Shown one piece after another: positions 44,980 through 53,435 of a DNA stretch of 64,000 nucleotides (positions within the stretch are counted from its first letter, which is position 1; each line of letters opens with the position of its first letter). Both the position numbers and the translations under genes were made by a program. Below the pieces are notes generated by a model. The model searched no databases and was not told where the DNA came from. It saw only the letters and a program-made list of their open reading frames with translations. Source of the stretch: Flavobacterium odoriferum (GTDB taxonomy: Bacteria > Bacteroidota > Bacteroidia > Flavobacteriales > Flavobacteriaceae); the NCBI RefSeq assembly GCF_025499515.1, contig NZ_JAMKFA010000001.1:310001-374000 (forward strand). Direction: 5' to 3'.

Positions 44980-46337
44980 TAGCTGATAATTTTAAATAAT
45001 TTATCGGATAATCTTACTCGGAAAGGTACTTCAAAAGTTATTTTATCGCCAACTTTAGCTACTGAATTTTCAGTTCCGTTCACGAACATTTTTTCTAAAA
45101 CCAATTCTTGGTTACCAGTTGTTGGTCCAGAAATTAGAATGCTGTCGCCAACATTTAGTTCTTGATTTTCTATAACAAAAAGTCCTACTTGTGCTTTCAC
45201 ATAATAATGTTCGGCTTTACCAAGTAATACTTTTTTTACTTTTATCTTCTGGCGAATGTCTTTCGTTTTTTCGGCTACAGCCAAAGGTTTATCGGACAAT
45301 TCCCCTGAATGTTTGAATTTTAAATTTTCCGATTTTCCTTTTCGGAAGACTTTATTACCTACTTGTTTTCCTCTACGAAGTTTAACTTGTTCGGCTAATG
45401 GTAAATGTGTGATTTCTAAACATTCTGTAGAACAACAATTTTCCATTGCTGCTTTACATTCGTCACATTGAATGAATAATAAGTGGCAACCATCGTTTAA
45501 ACAATTGGTATGATTGTCGCAAGGTTTTCCACATTGATGACATTGCGAAACGATATCGTCGGTAATTCTTTCACCTAATCTATGGTCGAAAACAAAGTTC
45601 TTTCCGATGAATTTACTTTCAATATTTTCTTCCTTAATTTGTTTAGCGTAATTGATAATTCCGCCTTCTAATTGGAATACATTTTTAAAACCTTGGTGTT
45701 TGAAATACGCAGATGCTTTTTCACAACGAATTCCTCCGGTGCAATACATCACTAGGTTTTTATCTTCTTTAAAGTCTTTTAATTGTTCGTTGATGATTGG
45801 CAAACTTTCTCTAAATGTTTCCACATCCGGCGTAATCGCACCTTTAAAATGACCAATTTCACTTTCGTAATGATTTCTAAAATCAACTACAATCGTATTT
45901 GGATCTTCTAATATTTGATTGAATTCTTTCGCTTTTAAATGCACACCGATATTGGTAACATCAAACGTTTCATCGTTCAAACCATCAGCTACAATTTTAT
46001 CTCGAACTTTTACGGTTAGTTTTAAAAACGAATGATCATCGTGTTCTACAGCAACATTCAAACGAATGCCACGCATGAAATCATACGCTTCTAAAGTTTC
46101 TCTAAATGCTTCAAAGTTTTCTGCTGGAACAGACATTTGAGCATTGATACCTTCCTTGGCTACATAAGTTCGACCAAGAGCATCGAGTTTGTTCCATTCG
46201 ATAAATAAATCGTCGCGAAATTTTTTGGGATCTTCAATTTTGGCATACGCATAAAAAGATAATGTAAGACGTTGTTTTCCGGCTTCATCAATTAATTGAG
46301 CTCTTTCTTCTGCGCTTAAGGTGTTATACAGTTGCAT
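44979..46337 (-). CDS. trhO: Rhodanese-like tRNA uridine hydroxylase TrhO with extra C-terminal domain
   Basis: A 452-residue protein. An N-terminal acylphosphatase-like domain (about 1-110) is followed by a rhodanese domain with active-site Cys199 in YCTGGIRC and a Cys-rich segment (about 268-320). TrhO hydroxylates tRNA U34 using O2. Most homologues I recall end near residue 330-360; here about 90 residues are added (from about 363) that match the C-terminal domain of the adjacent TrhP: GPTTGNQELVLE and VPFRVRLSDK against GPSTGAQELILE and VPFRIRLSDK. Its stop overlaps the trhP start by one base. Confidence 0.88.
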   Translation of the reverse strand: MQLYNTLSAEERAQLIDEAGKQRLTLSFYAYAKIEDPKKFRDDLFIEWNKLDALGRTYVAKEGINAQMSVPAENFEAFRETLEAYDFMRGIRLNVAVEHDDHSFLKLTVKVRDKIVADGLNDETFDVTNIGVHLKAKEFNQILEDPNTIVVDFRNHYESEIGHFKGAITPDVETFRESLPIINEQLKDFKEDKNLVMYCTGGIRCEKASAYFKHQGFKNVFQLEGGIINYAKQIKEENIESKFIGKNFVFDHRLGERITDDIVSQCHQCGKPCDNHTNCLNDGCHLLFIQCDECKAAMENCCSTECLEITHLPLAEQVKLRRGKQVGNKVFRKGKSENLKFKHSGELSDKPLAVAEKTKDIRQKIKVKKVLLGKAEHYYVKAQVGLFVIENQELNVGDSILISGPTTGNQELVLEKMFVNGTENSVAKVGDKITFEVPFRVRLSDKLFKIIS

Positions 46338-46418
46338 GCTATAAACGTTTAAGTGAGAAATATGTTATGAATTCTAAATGGAAGAATTCGAAGGCAAAGG
46401 TAATAAAATTGATTAAAA

Positions 46419-46449
46419 TTTGGATTTCTTAAAAAATAATTTACATTTG
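46419..46449 (+). promoter_or_regulatory. Promoter of the YYDDG lipoprotein-glycosyltransferase pair
   Basis: TTTG (46419-46422), 19 bases, then TACATTTG (46442-46449) is a textbook Bacteroidota promoter. The leader to the ATG at 46476 is about 20 bases. Confidence 0.7.
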
Positions 46450-46475
46450 TTATAGAAAACAAAAAACATTTTATT

Positions 46476-46670
46476 ATGAATAGACGCGGTTTTTTAAAAA
46501 ATTCTGGTAAAGTATTATTGGCAACAACAGCCATTATAGTTACTGGAAATTTAGTTTCGTCATGTTCTTCAGATGATGATAACTACAGCAATGGATACTA
46601 CGATGATGGTTATTATGACGATGGATACTACGATGATGGTTATTATGATGATGGCTACTACGGAGGATAA
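46476..46670 (+). CDS. Small Tat-type lipoprotein with YYDDG repeats
   Basis: A 64-residue protein. Residues 2-8 (NRRGFLK) fit a twin-arginine export motif, a hydrophobic stretch follows, and VSSC (27-30) is a plausible lipobox, so a short lipidated peptide is predicted. After a SSDDDN linker it holds four exact YYDDG units (41-60) and ends YYGG. It lacks any folded domain. The gene ends three bases before the glycosyltransferase gene, and the GGAGG that should start that gene lies in its last codons. An opposite-strand open frame over the same DNA has no coding features. Confidence 0.75.
   Translation: MNRRGFLKNSGKVLLATTAIIVTGNLVSSCSSDDDNYSNGYYDDGYYDDGYYDDGYYDDGYYGG
46593..46652 (+). repeat. 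30-bp tandem repeat inside the YYDDG gene
   Basis: Two copies, 46593-46622 and 46623-46652, differ at one position (46619 C, 46649 T). Each encodes two GYYDD units that use different codons (TACTAC then TATTAT), showing the duplicated unit is 30 bp, not 15. Confidence 0.85.
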
Positions 46671-46673
46671 CAT

Positions 46674-48743
46674 TTGAAAAAGATTCTATTTTTACATGAT
46701 ACTTCTCTTACTTTAAAAAGAGGAGCTGAACTAACTATAACCCAACTCGTCCAATTAGGGACTAAGTTGGGTTATATTGTTACGACCGATTTATTGGAAA
46801 ATTTTGAGGAGACAAAAAAAGCGATTTCTAATACAGATTTAGTTATTCTAAATAGTACTTCAAGATGCCGTTTTGAATTTTTACTTTTAGAATTTTTACT
46901 TAAAAGTGAGAAACCTTATGTAAAAGTTGAATACGATTATAACTTCTGCGTTAGAAGAAATATTCTGTGTACGGTTGATTGGAACATCAAAAATTGTTGT
47001 CATACCAACAAGTTTCATTTGTTCAGGAATTTATTCTTAAATTCGGAATTCAATGTTTTTCAATCACCTAATCATTACAATTCGCATTTTGATTTTTTTG
47101 GCGAAGCTGTTACAAATCATTTAATTATGCCGCCAACAGTTGAAGTTGATAAAATTTCAATTTCGGAAATTAAAGAAGAAATTATTCCGTTTTTTGGCGA
47201 ATTAAACAAATTAAAAGGAGGTTATGAGTTTGTAGATTTTGTAAAAGAAAATTCCGAAAAAGAGTTTGTGGTTTATGGAGAAAATAAACTCAATTGCGAA
47301 ATTCCAAGCAATGTTATTTTTAAAGAACCTATTCCTAATGATGAAGTAATTCAAATTTTAGGGAAAACAAAAACTTTTTTCATCAAACCATTTTGGCCTG
47401 AACCTTCTGGAAGATTAGCTGCAGAAGCATTTTTGTCGGGTTGCGAATTGATTACCAATGATAAAGTTGGAACTTGGTCGTTTGATTTTTATCCAAATGA
47501 TGTGGAAAGAGCCAAAAAAGAAATGAAGGAAACACCAATGGTTTTTTGGGATAAAGTTTCTACCATTTTTAATGCTGAAAAACCAATTTCTGAAAATAGT
47601 TTAGGAAATGTTTTGGTGTATAAAAGTTATGGTGGTTTGGGTGATATTTTCTTTACTTTACCATCAATATATAAATTAAAAGATGTTTCTGATAGTGTCA
47701 CTTTTGCTGTTAGTACTCGATTAGTTTCGTTTTTTAGTAAACATTTACAAGGAATAAATGTAGTTGATGAAAAGGAAATTAAACTTCAAGAAGATAAATT
47801 TGATAGAGTAATTGAACTGGGAAATTACCCGATTTTTGATAGAACATACAATCAAATAAATTACATTACCGGAAAGAAAGTTAAGCAGCATTCTATCCAA
47901 CATTACATAGACGCGATTGCGAGATTTCACAATAAAATCTCTAATAAAAATGAAGGGTTTCCATATTTTGAAAGAAATACAAATTTTGAAAATCCATTTT
48001 ATACCATTCATCCTGGCGCAGGATTTTTATTGAAAATTTGGCCAACAAAAAATTATGCCGATTTAATTGAAGAACTTTTTGAATTGTTTCCATCATTAAA
48101 TTGTAAAATTATTTTAGGAAAAGAAGATCCAAATCCTTTGGAATTATTGTCAAAACAATATTCTCATATTGAATTAGTTACTGGCGATTTACACGATGTT
48201 GGTGATGCCATGGCTGGAGCATTATTTCACATTGGAAATGATGCCGGAATTACTCATGTTGCTGGAGGTTTTAATACGCCAACCGTAGGTATTTATGGAC
48301 CAACTGGTCCGGGTTCATGGGGAAGTTTTTCTGAGCAAAACGAAATTGTTTGGGGAAAACCCGGAAATTGTTCTTTAAAATGCAATTATGATGTCATTTT
48401 AAATTGTGAAAACAAAGTTTGTTTAACCTCGATTGGAACAAAAAAAATTATTAGTAGTTTATATGCTCTGTTGCAAAAAACATATCCAAATCAAGATTCG
48501 TTTTTTGTTAAAAATCCGATTGCACAATTTGATTTCACCGAAGAAGATTGTTTAATAACCATTGAACAAAATGAATTTTTATTAGAATTCAAAGGTGATG
48601 AAAACAAAAAAATGATTTCAAATTTACTGAATTCATCTAACAATAAAAACTTTACAGTGGAAGAAGAGGAATTAATTCAATTTTTTATAGAACAAAAGAT
48701 TTTATTTTTAATTCCTAAATTTTTAAGCAATAAAAAAAATTAA
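46674..48743 (+). CDS. Fused glycosyltransferase: GT4-like + GT9 + unknown C-terminal domain
   Basis: A 689-residue protein beginning at TTG (46674); no ATG occurs until far inside, and GGAGG at 46661-46665 is well spaced. Residues 1-300 look like a GT4-type glycosyltransferase ([27 protein letters not shown]). Residues about 311-600 are a GT9 heptosyltransferase-like domain ([28 protein letters not shown], a late Cys set). Residues about 609-689 form an added domain whose helix pattern ending [12 protein letters not shown] recalls winged-helix peptide-binding domains; this is a weak inference. No other LPS or glycan gene is adjacent. Confidence 0.85.
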   Translation: MKKILFLHDTSLTLKRGAELTITQLVQLGTKLGYIVTTDLLENFEETKKAISNTDLVILNSTSRCRFEFLLLEFLLKSEKPYVKVEYDYNFCVRRNILCTVDWNIKNCCHTNKFHLFRNLFLNSEFNVFQSPNHYNSHFDFFGEAVTNHLIMPPTVEVDKISISEIKEEIIPFFGELNKLKGGYEFVDFVKENSEKEFVVYGENKLNCEIPSNVIFKEPIPNDEVIQILGKTKTFFIKPFWPEPSGRLAAEAFLSGCELITNDKVGTWSFDFYPNDVERAKKEMKETPMVFWDKVSTIFNAEKPISENSLGNVLVYKSYGGLGDIFFTLPSIYKLKDVSDSVTFAVSTRLVSFFSKHLQGINVVDEKEIKLQEDKFDRVIELGNYPIFDRTYNQINYITGKKVKQHSIQHYIDAIARFHNKISNKNEGFPYFERNTNFENPFYTIHPGAGFLLKIWPTKNYADLIEELFELFPSLNCKIILGKEDPNPLELLSKQYSHIELVTGDLHDVGDAMAGALFHIGNDAGITHVAGGFNTPTVGIYGPTGPGSWGSFSEQNEIVWGKPGNCSLKCNYDVILNCENKVCLTSIGTKKIISSLYALLQKTYPNQDSFFVKNPIAQFDFTEEDCLITIEQNEFLLEFKGDENKKMISNLLNSSNNKNFTVEEEELIQFFIEQKILFLIPKFLSNKKN

Positions 48744-48768
48744 GTATTTTTACGAAAAATATCATATT

Positions 48769-49773
48769 ATGAGTGCAGATAAAGAAGCCAAATTAAAAGC
48801 CTTACAATTAACATTAGACAAACTTGACAAAACATACGGAAAAGGAACCGTAATGAAATTAGGCGATAGCGCTGTTGAAGAAATAGAAGCTATTCCGTCG
48901 GGTTCATTAGGAATCGACTTAGCACTTGGTGTAAATGGTTACCCAAGAGGAAGAGTTATTGAAATCTACGGACCAGAATCGTCAGGTAAAACTACGTTAA
49001 CATTACACGCCATTGCTGAAGCTCAAAAAGCAGGAGGAATTGCAGCATTTATTGACGCAGAACACGCATTTGATCGTTTTTATGCAGAAAAATTAGGAAT
49101 CGATATTGATAACTTAATTATTTCACAACCAGATAATGGAGAACAAGCCTTAGAAATTGCGGAAAGTTTAATTCGTTCGGGAGCTGTTGACATTGTTGTT
49201 ATTGACTCGGTTGCTGCTTTAACACCAAAAAGTGAAATTGAAGGCGATATGGGTGATTCTAAAATGGGATTACACGCGCGTTTAATGTCGCAAGCTTTGA
49301 GAAAGTTAACAGGAACGATTCATAAAACAAACTGTACCGTTTTCTTCATTAACCAATTACGTGATAAAATTGGAGTGATGTTTGGAAGTCCAGAAACTAC
49401 AACAGGAGGAAATGCATTAAAATTCTATGCTTCAGTTCGTATTGATATTCGTAAATCGACTCAAATTAAAGATGGCGATAATGTTTTAGGTAACAGAACT
49501 AAAGTAAAAATCGTTAAAAACAAAGTAGCACCACCTTTCAGAACTGCCGAATTTGACATTATGTATGGTGAAGGAATTTCAAAAGTAGGTGAGGTTTTAG
49601 ACTTAGCTGTAGAATTTGAAATCATCAAAAAAAGTGGTTCATGGTTTAGTTACGGAGAAACTAAATTGGGTCAAGGTAGAGATGCTGTAAAAGCATTAAT
49701 CAAAGACAACCCAGAATTAATGGATGAGTTAGAACAAAAAATTAAAGATCTAATAAAAGAAAATAACGCATAA
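48769..49773 (+). CDS. recA: Recombinase RecA
   Basis: A 334-residue RecA. The Walker A motif GPESSGKTT, the Walker B strand [10 protein letters not shown], loop L2 region [18 protein letters not shown] and the C-terminal domain are complete. It mediates homologous pairing and SOS signalling. A -7-like TATTTTTA is just upstream, and a strong terminator follows. No SOS box could be recognised. Confidence 0.98.
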   Translation: MSADKEAKLKALQLTLDKLDKTYGKGTVMKLGDSAVEEIEAIPSGSLGIDLALGVNGYPRGRVIEIYGPESSGKTTLTLHAIAEAQKAGGIAAFIDAEHAFDRFYAEKLGIDIDNLIISQPDNGEQALEIAESLIRSGAVDIVVIDSVAALTPKSEIEGDMGDSKMGLHARLMSQALRKLTGTIHKTNCTVFFINQLRDKIGVMFGSPETTTGGNALKFYASVRIDIRKSTQIKDGDNVLGNRTKVKIVKNKVAPPFRTAEFDIMYGEGISKVGEVLDLAVEFEIIKKSGSWFSYGETKLGQGRDAVKALIKDNPELMDELEQKIKDLIKENNA

Positions 49774-49779
49774 AAATTA

Positions 49780-49806
49780 AATCACGCCTTGAGCGTGATT
49801 TTTTTT
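49780..49806 (+). terminator. Terminator after recA
   Basis: AATCACGC and GCGTGATT form a perfect 8-bp stem with a five-base loop (49780-49800), followed by a T-run. Confidence 0.9.
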
Positions 49807-49867
49807 GTAATTTAACGCAACCTTTTATATAATTATTAATCTATAATGAAAACACATATTTAAAAAA

Positions 49868-50275
49868 ATGAAAAAGTTAGTTTTGTTATTGAGTTTACTT
49901 TTTGTTTTTAACTCTTGCAGCTTGGACGATGAACCGAATGTTGAATATGTTATTCTTCCTGTTGAATCTGTTGAAATGCCTGTTAATTTCAATGTAAATG
50001 TTATTAACCAAATAAAAATCAAATACAGAAGACCAACAACTTGTCATTTATATGATGGCTTTTATTACAACTATGAAGGTATTACAAGAATTGTAGCAAT
50101 TAATGCTGTGAAATTAAAATCTAATACTTGTGAAAATGCAATTGAAGAAGGTCCTTATGAGGTTATTTTAGATTTTAAACCTACCGAAAGCCAAACTTAT
50201 TTATTTAAATTTTGGACAGGTACAAATGCATCAGGAGTGGACGAATATTTAGAATATGAAGCGATAGTAAACTAA
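49868..50275 (+). CDS. Lipoprotein of unknown function
   Basis: A 135-residue protein with signal peptide and lipobox FNSC (Cys at 17), then an acidic SLDDEPN linker and a beta-rich domain of about 110 residues with two Cys (TTCHLY, SNTCENA). No family is recognised. It lies seven bases before the ECF sigma factor gene and could be the first gene of that transcript. Confidence 0.75.
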   Translation: MKKLVLLLSLLFVFNSCSLDDEPNVEYVILPVESVEMPVNFNVNVINQIKIKYRRPTTCHLYDGFYYNYEGITRIVAINAVKLKSNTCENAIEEGPYEVILDFKPTESQTYLFKFWTGTNASGVDEYLEYEAIVN

Positions 50276-50282
50276 TATAATT

Positions 50283-50825
50283 TTGATTTTAGAACAACTC
50301 ATATATGAATGTACTAAAAATAATACCAAAGCACAAGAACAACTTTACCATCTATTAGCGCCAAAGTTATTTTCTGTGTGTTTGAAGTATTCGAGGGATT
50401 ATGCCGAAGCACAAGACAATTTACAAGAAAGTTTTTTAATCATTTTTGATAAAATAAGTCAATTTAAAAATAAAGGTTCATTTGAAGGATGGGCTAAAAG
50501 GATAACTATAAATTACACCTTACAACAATATAGAAATAAAGGTGTTTTTGAAATAGTTTCTGAAAAAATAGCTGATGAAGAAAACGTAGAAATTGAAGAC
50601 GAGAATGTTTCATTAGAATTCTTAACAAAGATTATTCAAGAACTACCAGATCGCTATCGATTAGTTTTTAACTTATATGTGATGGATGATTATTCTCACA
50701 AAGAAATTGCAGAAATGTTGAACATAAATATTGGAACTTCAAAATCAAATTTAGCTAGAGCGAAAGGAATTTTGAAAGAAAAAATAGAATTGAATAACAA
50801 CTATTCAATTAAAAAAACAAAATGA
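50283..50825 (+). CDS. ECF-type RNA polymerase sigma factor
   Basis: A 180-residue sigma-70-like factor of the ECF group. Region 2 covers about 20-90 (YAEAQDNLQESFLIIFDKISQF, GSFEGWAKRITINYTLQQYR) and region 4 about 115-165 (LPDRYRLVFNLYVMDDYSHKEIAEMLNI). The start is TTG; no ATG occurs before region 2. It overlaps the next gene by four bases. The partner protein downstream has the membrane layout expected of a regulator of its activity. Confidence 0.9.
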   Translation: MILEQLIYECTKNNTKAQEQLYHLLAPKLFSVCLKYSRDYAEAQDNLQESFLIIFDKISQFKNKGSFEGWAKRITINYTLQQYRNKGVFEIVSEKIADEENVEIEDENVSLEFLTKIIQELPDRYRLVFNLYVMDDYSHKEIAEMLNINIGTSKSNLARAKGILKEKIELNNNYSIKKTK

Positions 50826-52465
50826 AAGAACAAAAAAATATAGAACGATTATTTCAAGAAAAATTCAAAGACTTTGAAGCGACTCCGCCTCAAGGTTCTT
50901 GGGATATGATCGCTTCTCGATTAAATGAAAAGAAGAAAAAAAAGAGAGTTATTCCTTTTTGGTTTCAACTTTCAGGAATTGCAGCTTCTTTAATTATTGT
51001 GGGAACATTAATTTTGAATTATCAATCTGAACAGGATAATTTAATTCAAGACAATACCAACACTATTGTTTCTGAAGATGCTAAAAACAAAACAAATAAT
51101 GACAACAATATTTCAAATACTGGAATCAAAAATTCTAGAATTACAAGTTCTGAGTCAAATGAATTAAATCAAAAAACTTCTGAAAAAAATAAATTTGAAG
51201 AAAATATTAATCAGAATAAAATTAATACAAATAGCATAACGAAAACAAAAAATGTCATTGTTTCTGGTTCAAAAGAAAACAAAAAATCAAATTCAACTAT
51301 ATCATCATTTACTAATTCAAATGGTAATATTGTTGATAACACTAAAGGAAATAACATTTCGAAAAACAAAAAAAGAAATACTGCAAAAAACAACAACATC
51401 ACAATACCAAACGATGAATTGATAGGTAATGAAAATGTGTTTGTTAATTCAAATGATAAAAGTTTAGTTATAGATCAAAAGAAAAAATCCATTGATCAAA
51501 CTAATAATAAGAATATCAATTCAGATAAGATTGATGCTTTTTTTGAAAAAGATAAAAAAGAAACAATTGTTACAAATAATACCAATGATGATTTAAAAGA
51601 AAACAACAATTCAACAACAATTGTTGCATCAACACAAATCATTACTAAAGATAGTACGCTAGTGGCAAAAATTGCTGAAGAAAAAAATCCACTAGAAGAA
51701 TTGCTTGCAGCAAAAGAGGAAGGGAGAAATGAAGATGAAAAAGAAAAAGAGAAAAGGAGTAAATGGGCGGTTAGCACTAACGCATCGCCTGTTTATTTCA
51801 ATTCATTAGCCGAAGGCTCTTCTATTGATTCTAGACTAATCGCAAATCAAAAAAGTTTTAATAGTACATTAAGTTATGGTGTTGGAATAAATTATAACAT
51901 AACCAAAAAACTTACTGTAAAAACAGGTATAAATAGTTTAAAAATTGATTACAATACAAATGATATCACTTTTTATCAGGATATAGGAGCTAAGCCTTTA
52001 GAGAATATTAAAACAAACAATGCAGGAAAAATGATCAATATAGAAAGTAAATTACAAGATAATGGTCAATTTGTGTCTGTTATTGGGACGCCTCTTGTAA
52101 AATATGATGGCTCCTTAAATCAAGAAATTGGATTCATCGAAGTTCCCTTAGAGTTAAGTTATAAATTAATCGATAAAAAATTTGGAATAGATGTAATTGG
52201 TGGTGTTAGTACTTTATTTTTAAGCGAAAACAACGTATCTCTTGTCTCAAATGGGCAAGAAATGAGTATTGGTAGTGCAAATAATTTAAACAATATACAT
52301 TTTAGTAGTAATGTCGGTTTGGGTTTTAAATACAGTTTTTGGAAAAATTTTAATGCGAATTTCCAACCTATGTTTAAATACCAAATCAATACGTTTAGTG
52401 AGAATTCTGGTAACTTCAAACCTTATTTTATCGGTTTGTATTCTGGAATAAGTTTTAGTTTTTAA
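50822..52465 (+). CDS. Membrane protein with cytoplasmic N-terminus and beta-barrel-like C-terminus
   Basis: A 547-residue protein. A charged N-terminal segment (EKFKDFEATPPQGSWDMIASRLN) like those encoded after ECF sigma genes is followed by one membrane helix (about 47-63), a very Asn/Lys/Ser-rich linker of about 220 residues (70-290), and a C-terminal about 230-residue outer-membrane beta-barrel-like domain ending with aromatic residues (SGISFSF). It may link the sigma factor to the outer membrane; no peptidase or standard zinc anti-sigma motif is seen. Confidence 0.8.
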   Translation: MKEQKNIERLFQEKFKDFEATPPQGSWDMIASRLNEKKKKKRVIPFWFQLSGIAASLIIVGTLILNYQSEQDNLIQDNTNTIVSEDAKNKTNNDNNISNTGIKNSRITSSESNELNQKTSEKNKFEENINQNKINTNSITKTKNVIVSGSKENKKSNSTISSFTNSNGNIVDNTKGNNISKNKKRNTAKNNNITIPNDELIGNENVFVNSNDKSLVIDQKKKSIDQTNNKNINSDKIDAFFEKDKKETIVTNNTNDDLKENNNSTTIVASTQIITKDSTLVAKIAEEKNPLEELLAAKEEGRNEDEKEKEKRSKWAVSTNASPVYFNSLAEGSSIDSRLIANQKSFNSTLSYGVGINYNITKKLTVKTGINSLKIDYNTNDITFYQDIGAKPLENIKTNNAGKMINIESKLQDNGQFVSVIGTPLVKYDGSLNQEIGFIEVPLELSYKLIDKKFGIDVIGGVSTLFLSENNVSLVSNGQEMSIGSANNLNNIHFSSNVGLGFKYSFWKNFNANFQPMFKYQINTFSENSGNFKPYFIGLYSGISFSF

Positions 52466-52527
52466 GCTTTAGTTGGTTAAGCTTAAATTTAAGTTAAGTT
52501 GTTTCGTTTCTAGTTAAAATGAAACTG

Positions 52528-52556
52528 AAAAAGTCCCAGAAAATGGGACTTTTTTA
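52528..52556. terminator. Bidirectional terminator, sigma operon / acyltransferase
   Basis: AAAAAGTCCCA (52528-52538) and TGGGACTTTTT (52544-52554) form a perfect 11-bp stem with loop GAAAA. The end overlaps the acyltransferase stop. Confidence 0.9.
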
Positions 52557-53294
52557 TTTTAAATCGTTTTCCAAAGGTTCTAAAATTAGTTGACGCACTT
52601 GTTGTTTCAATGCATTTCTGTCTTCCAATGTTTTGCCTTTCGTTTCAATTATTGGGTAAATTTTAGCTCGCATTTTTCCTGGACTTCCACTAAAAAAAGT
52701 ATAAGAGAATCGTTTTTTATTATCAAAAAATACCATCGGAACAATTGGTAAACCGTGTTCAATAGCAATTCTGAAAGCGCCGTCTTTAAATTCGTCTAAT
52801 ACTATATGTTCCTCTGGAACACCTCCTTCTGGAAAAATACAAATACTCAATCCTTGGTGAATTCTTTTTTGAGCACGCTCAAAAACTTGATAACGACTTT
52901 TACTGTTTGCTCTATCAACCAAAATACAAACGCGTTTATAAATAAAACCAAAAATTGGAATCTTAGCCAATTCTTTCTTTCCCACAAATACAAACGGATG
53001 ATTTTTAACAGCAATCAACATTAACATAATATCCGTCATTGAAGTATGATTGGCAACTAACATATAACTTTTGCCATCTTCAAAAACTTCATCGCCTTCG
53101 ATAGAATAATGGAATCCCATTCCTATTAAAATAACCTTAGACCATAACCTTGCAATTTTAAAAAATAACGGATACGTTTTCTCACTTAAAATCGTAGCTA
53201 AAATAAATGGAAACAGTACAATGATTGGAACCAAAACCAAGATGTAAAACCAAACTCGATATAATAATGTAAGCGGATATTTTAAAAATTTCAT
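52554..53294 (-). CDS. Lysophospholipid acyltransferase (PlsC family)
   Basis: A 246-residue PlsC-type enzyme with an N-terminal membrane region (about 10-35). The HX4D motif is in NHTSMTD and the binding motif is FPEGGVPE. It is a paralogue of the 3989-4723 gene but differs in the third motif (EGGV rather than EGTRS), suggesting a different acceptor. It is monocistronic. Confidence 0.87.
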   Translation of the reverse strand: MKFLKYPLTLLYRVWFYILVLVPIIVLFPFILATILSEKTYPLFFKIARLWSKVILIGMGFHYSIEGDEVFEDGKSYMLVANHTSMTDIMLMLIAVKNHPFVFVGKKELAKIPIFGFIYKRVCILVDRANSKSRYQVFERAQKRIHQGLSICIFPEGGVPEEHIVLDEFKDGAFRIAIEHGLPIVPMVFFDNKKRFSYTFFSGSPGKMRAKIYPIIETKGKTLEDRNALKQQVRQLILEPLENDLK

Positions 53295-53369
53295 TTAGCA
53301 AGTTTATTTGTTTTCCAAAAGTAATCATTTATATAAAACCTATCTCTTTTTACTTTTCTGTTTTTACGC

Positions 53370-53377
53370 TACATTTG
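53370..53377 (+). promoter_or_regulatory. -7 element for trpS
   Basis: TACATTTG matches TAnnTTTG, about 60 bases before the trpS ATG. No clear -33 element. Confidence 0.45.
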
Positions 53378-53435
53378 CATTTCAAAATAATAACTTGAAG
53401 AACTTAACATCTTTGCGTTAAAAAAACACATTATA

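Noticed and set aside
44977..44981. Frameshift joining TrhO and TrhP into one protein
   Set aside because: Each gene has complete motifs and normal ends; the one-base stop/start overlap is ordinary translational coupling, and both copies of the shared domain are intact.
46349..46534. Open frame antisense to the YYDDG lipoprotein start
   Set aside because: It overlaps the promoter and signal-peptide coding region on the other strand, has no ribosome binding site or recognisable features, and is best explained as chance.
46593..46652. Possible CRISPR-like repeat
   Set aside because: The repeats are contiguous, in frame and without spacers; they encode peptide repeats.
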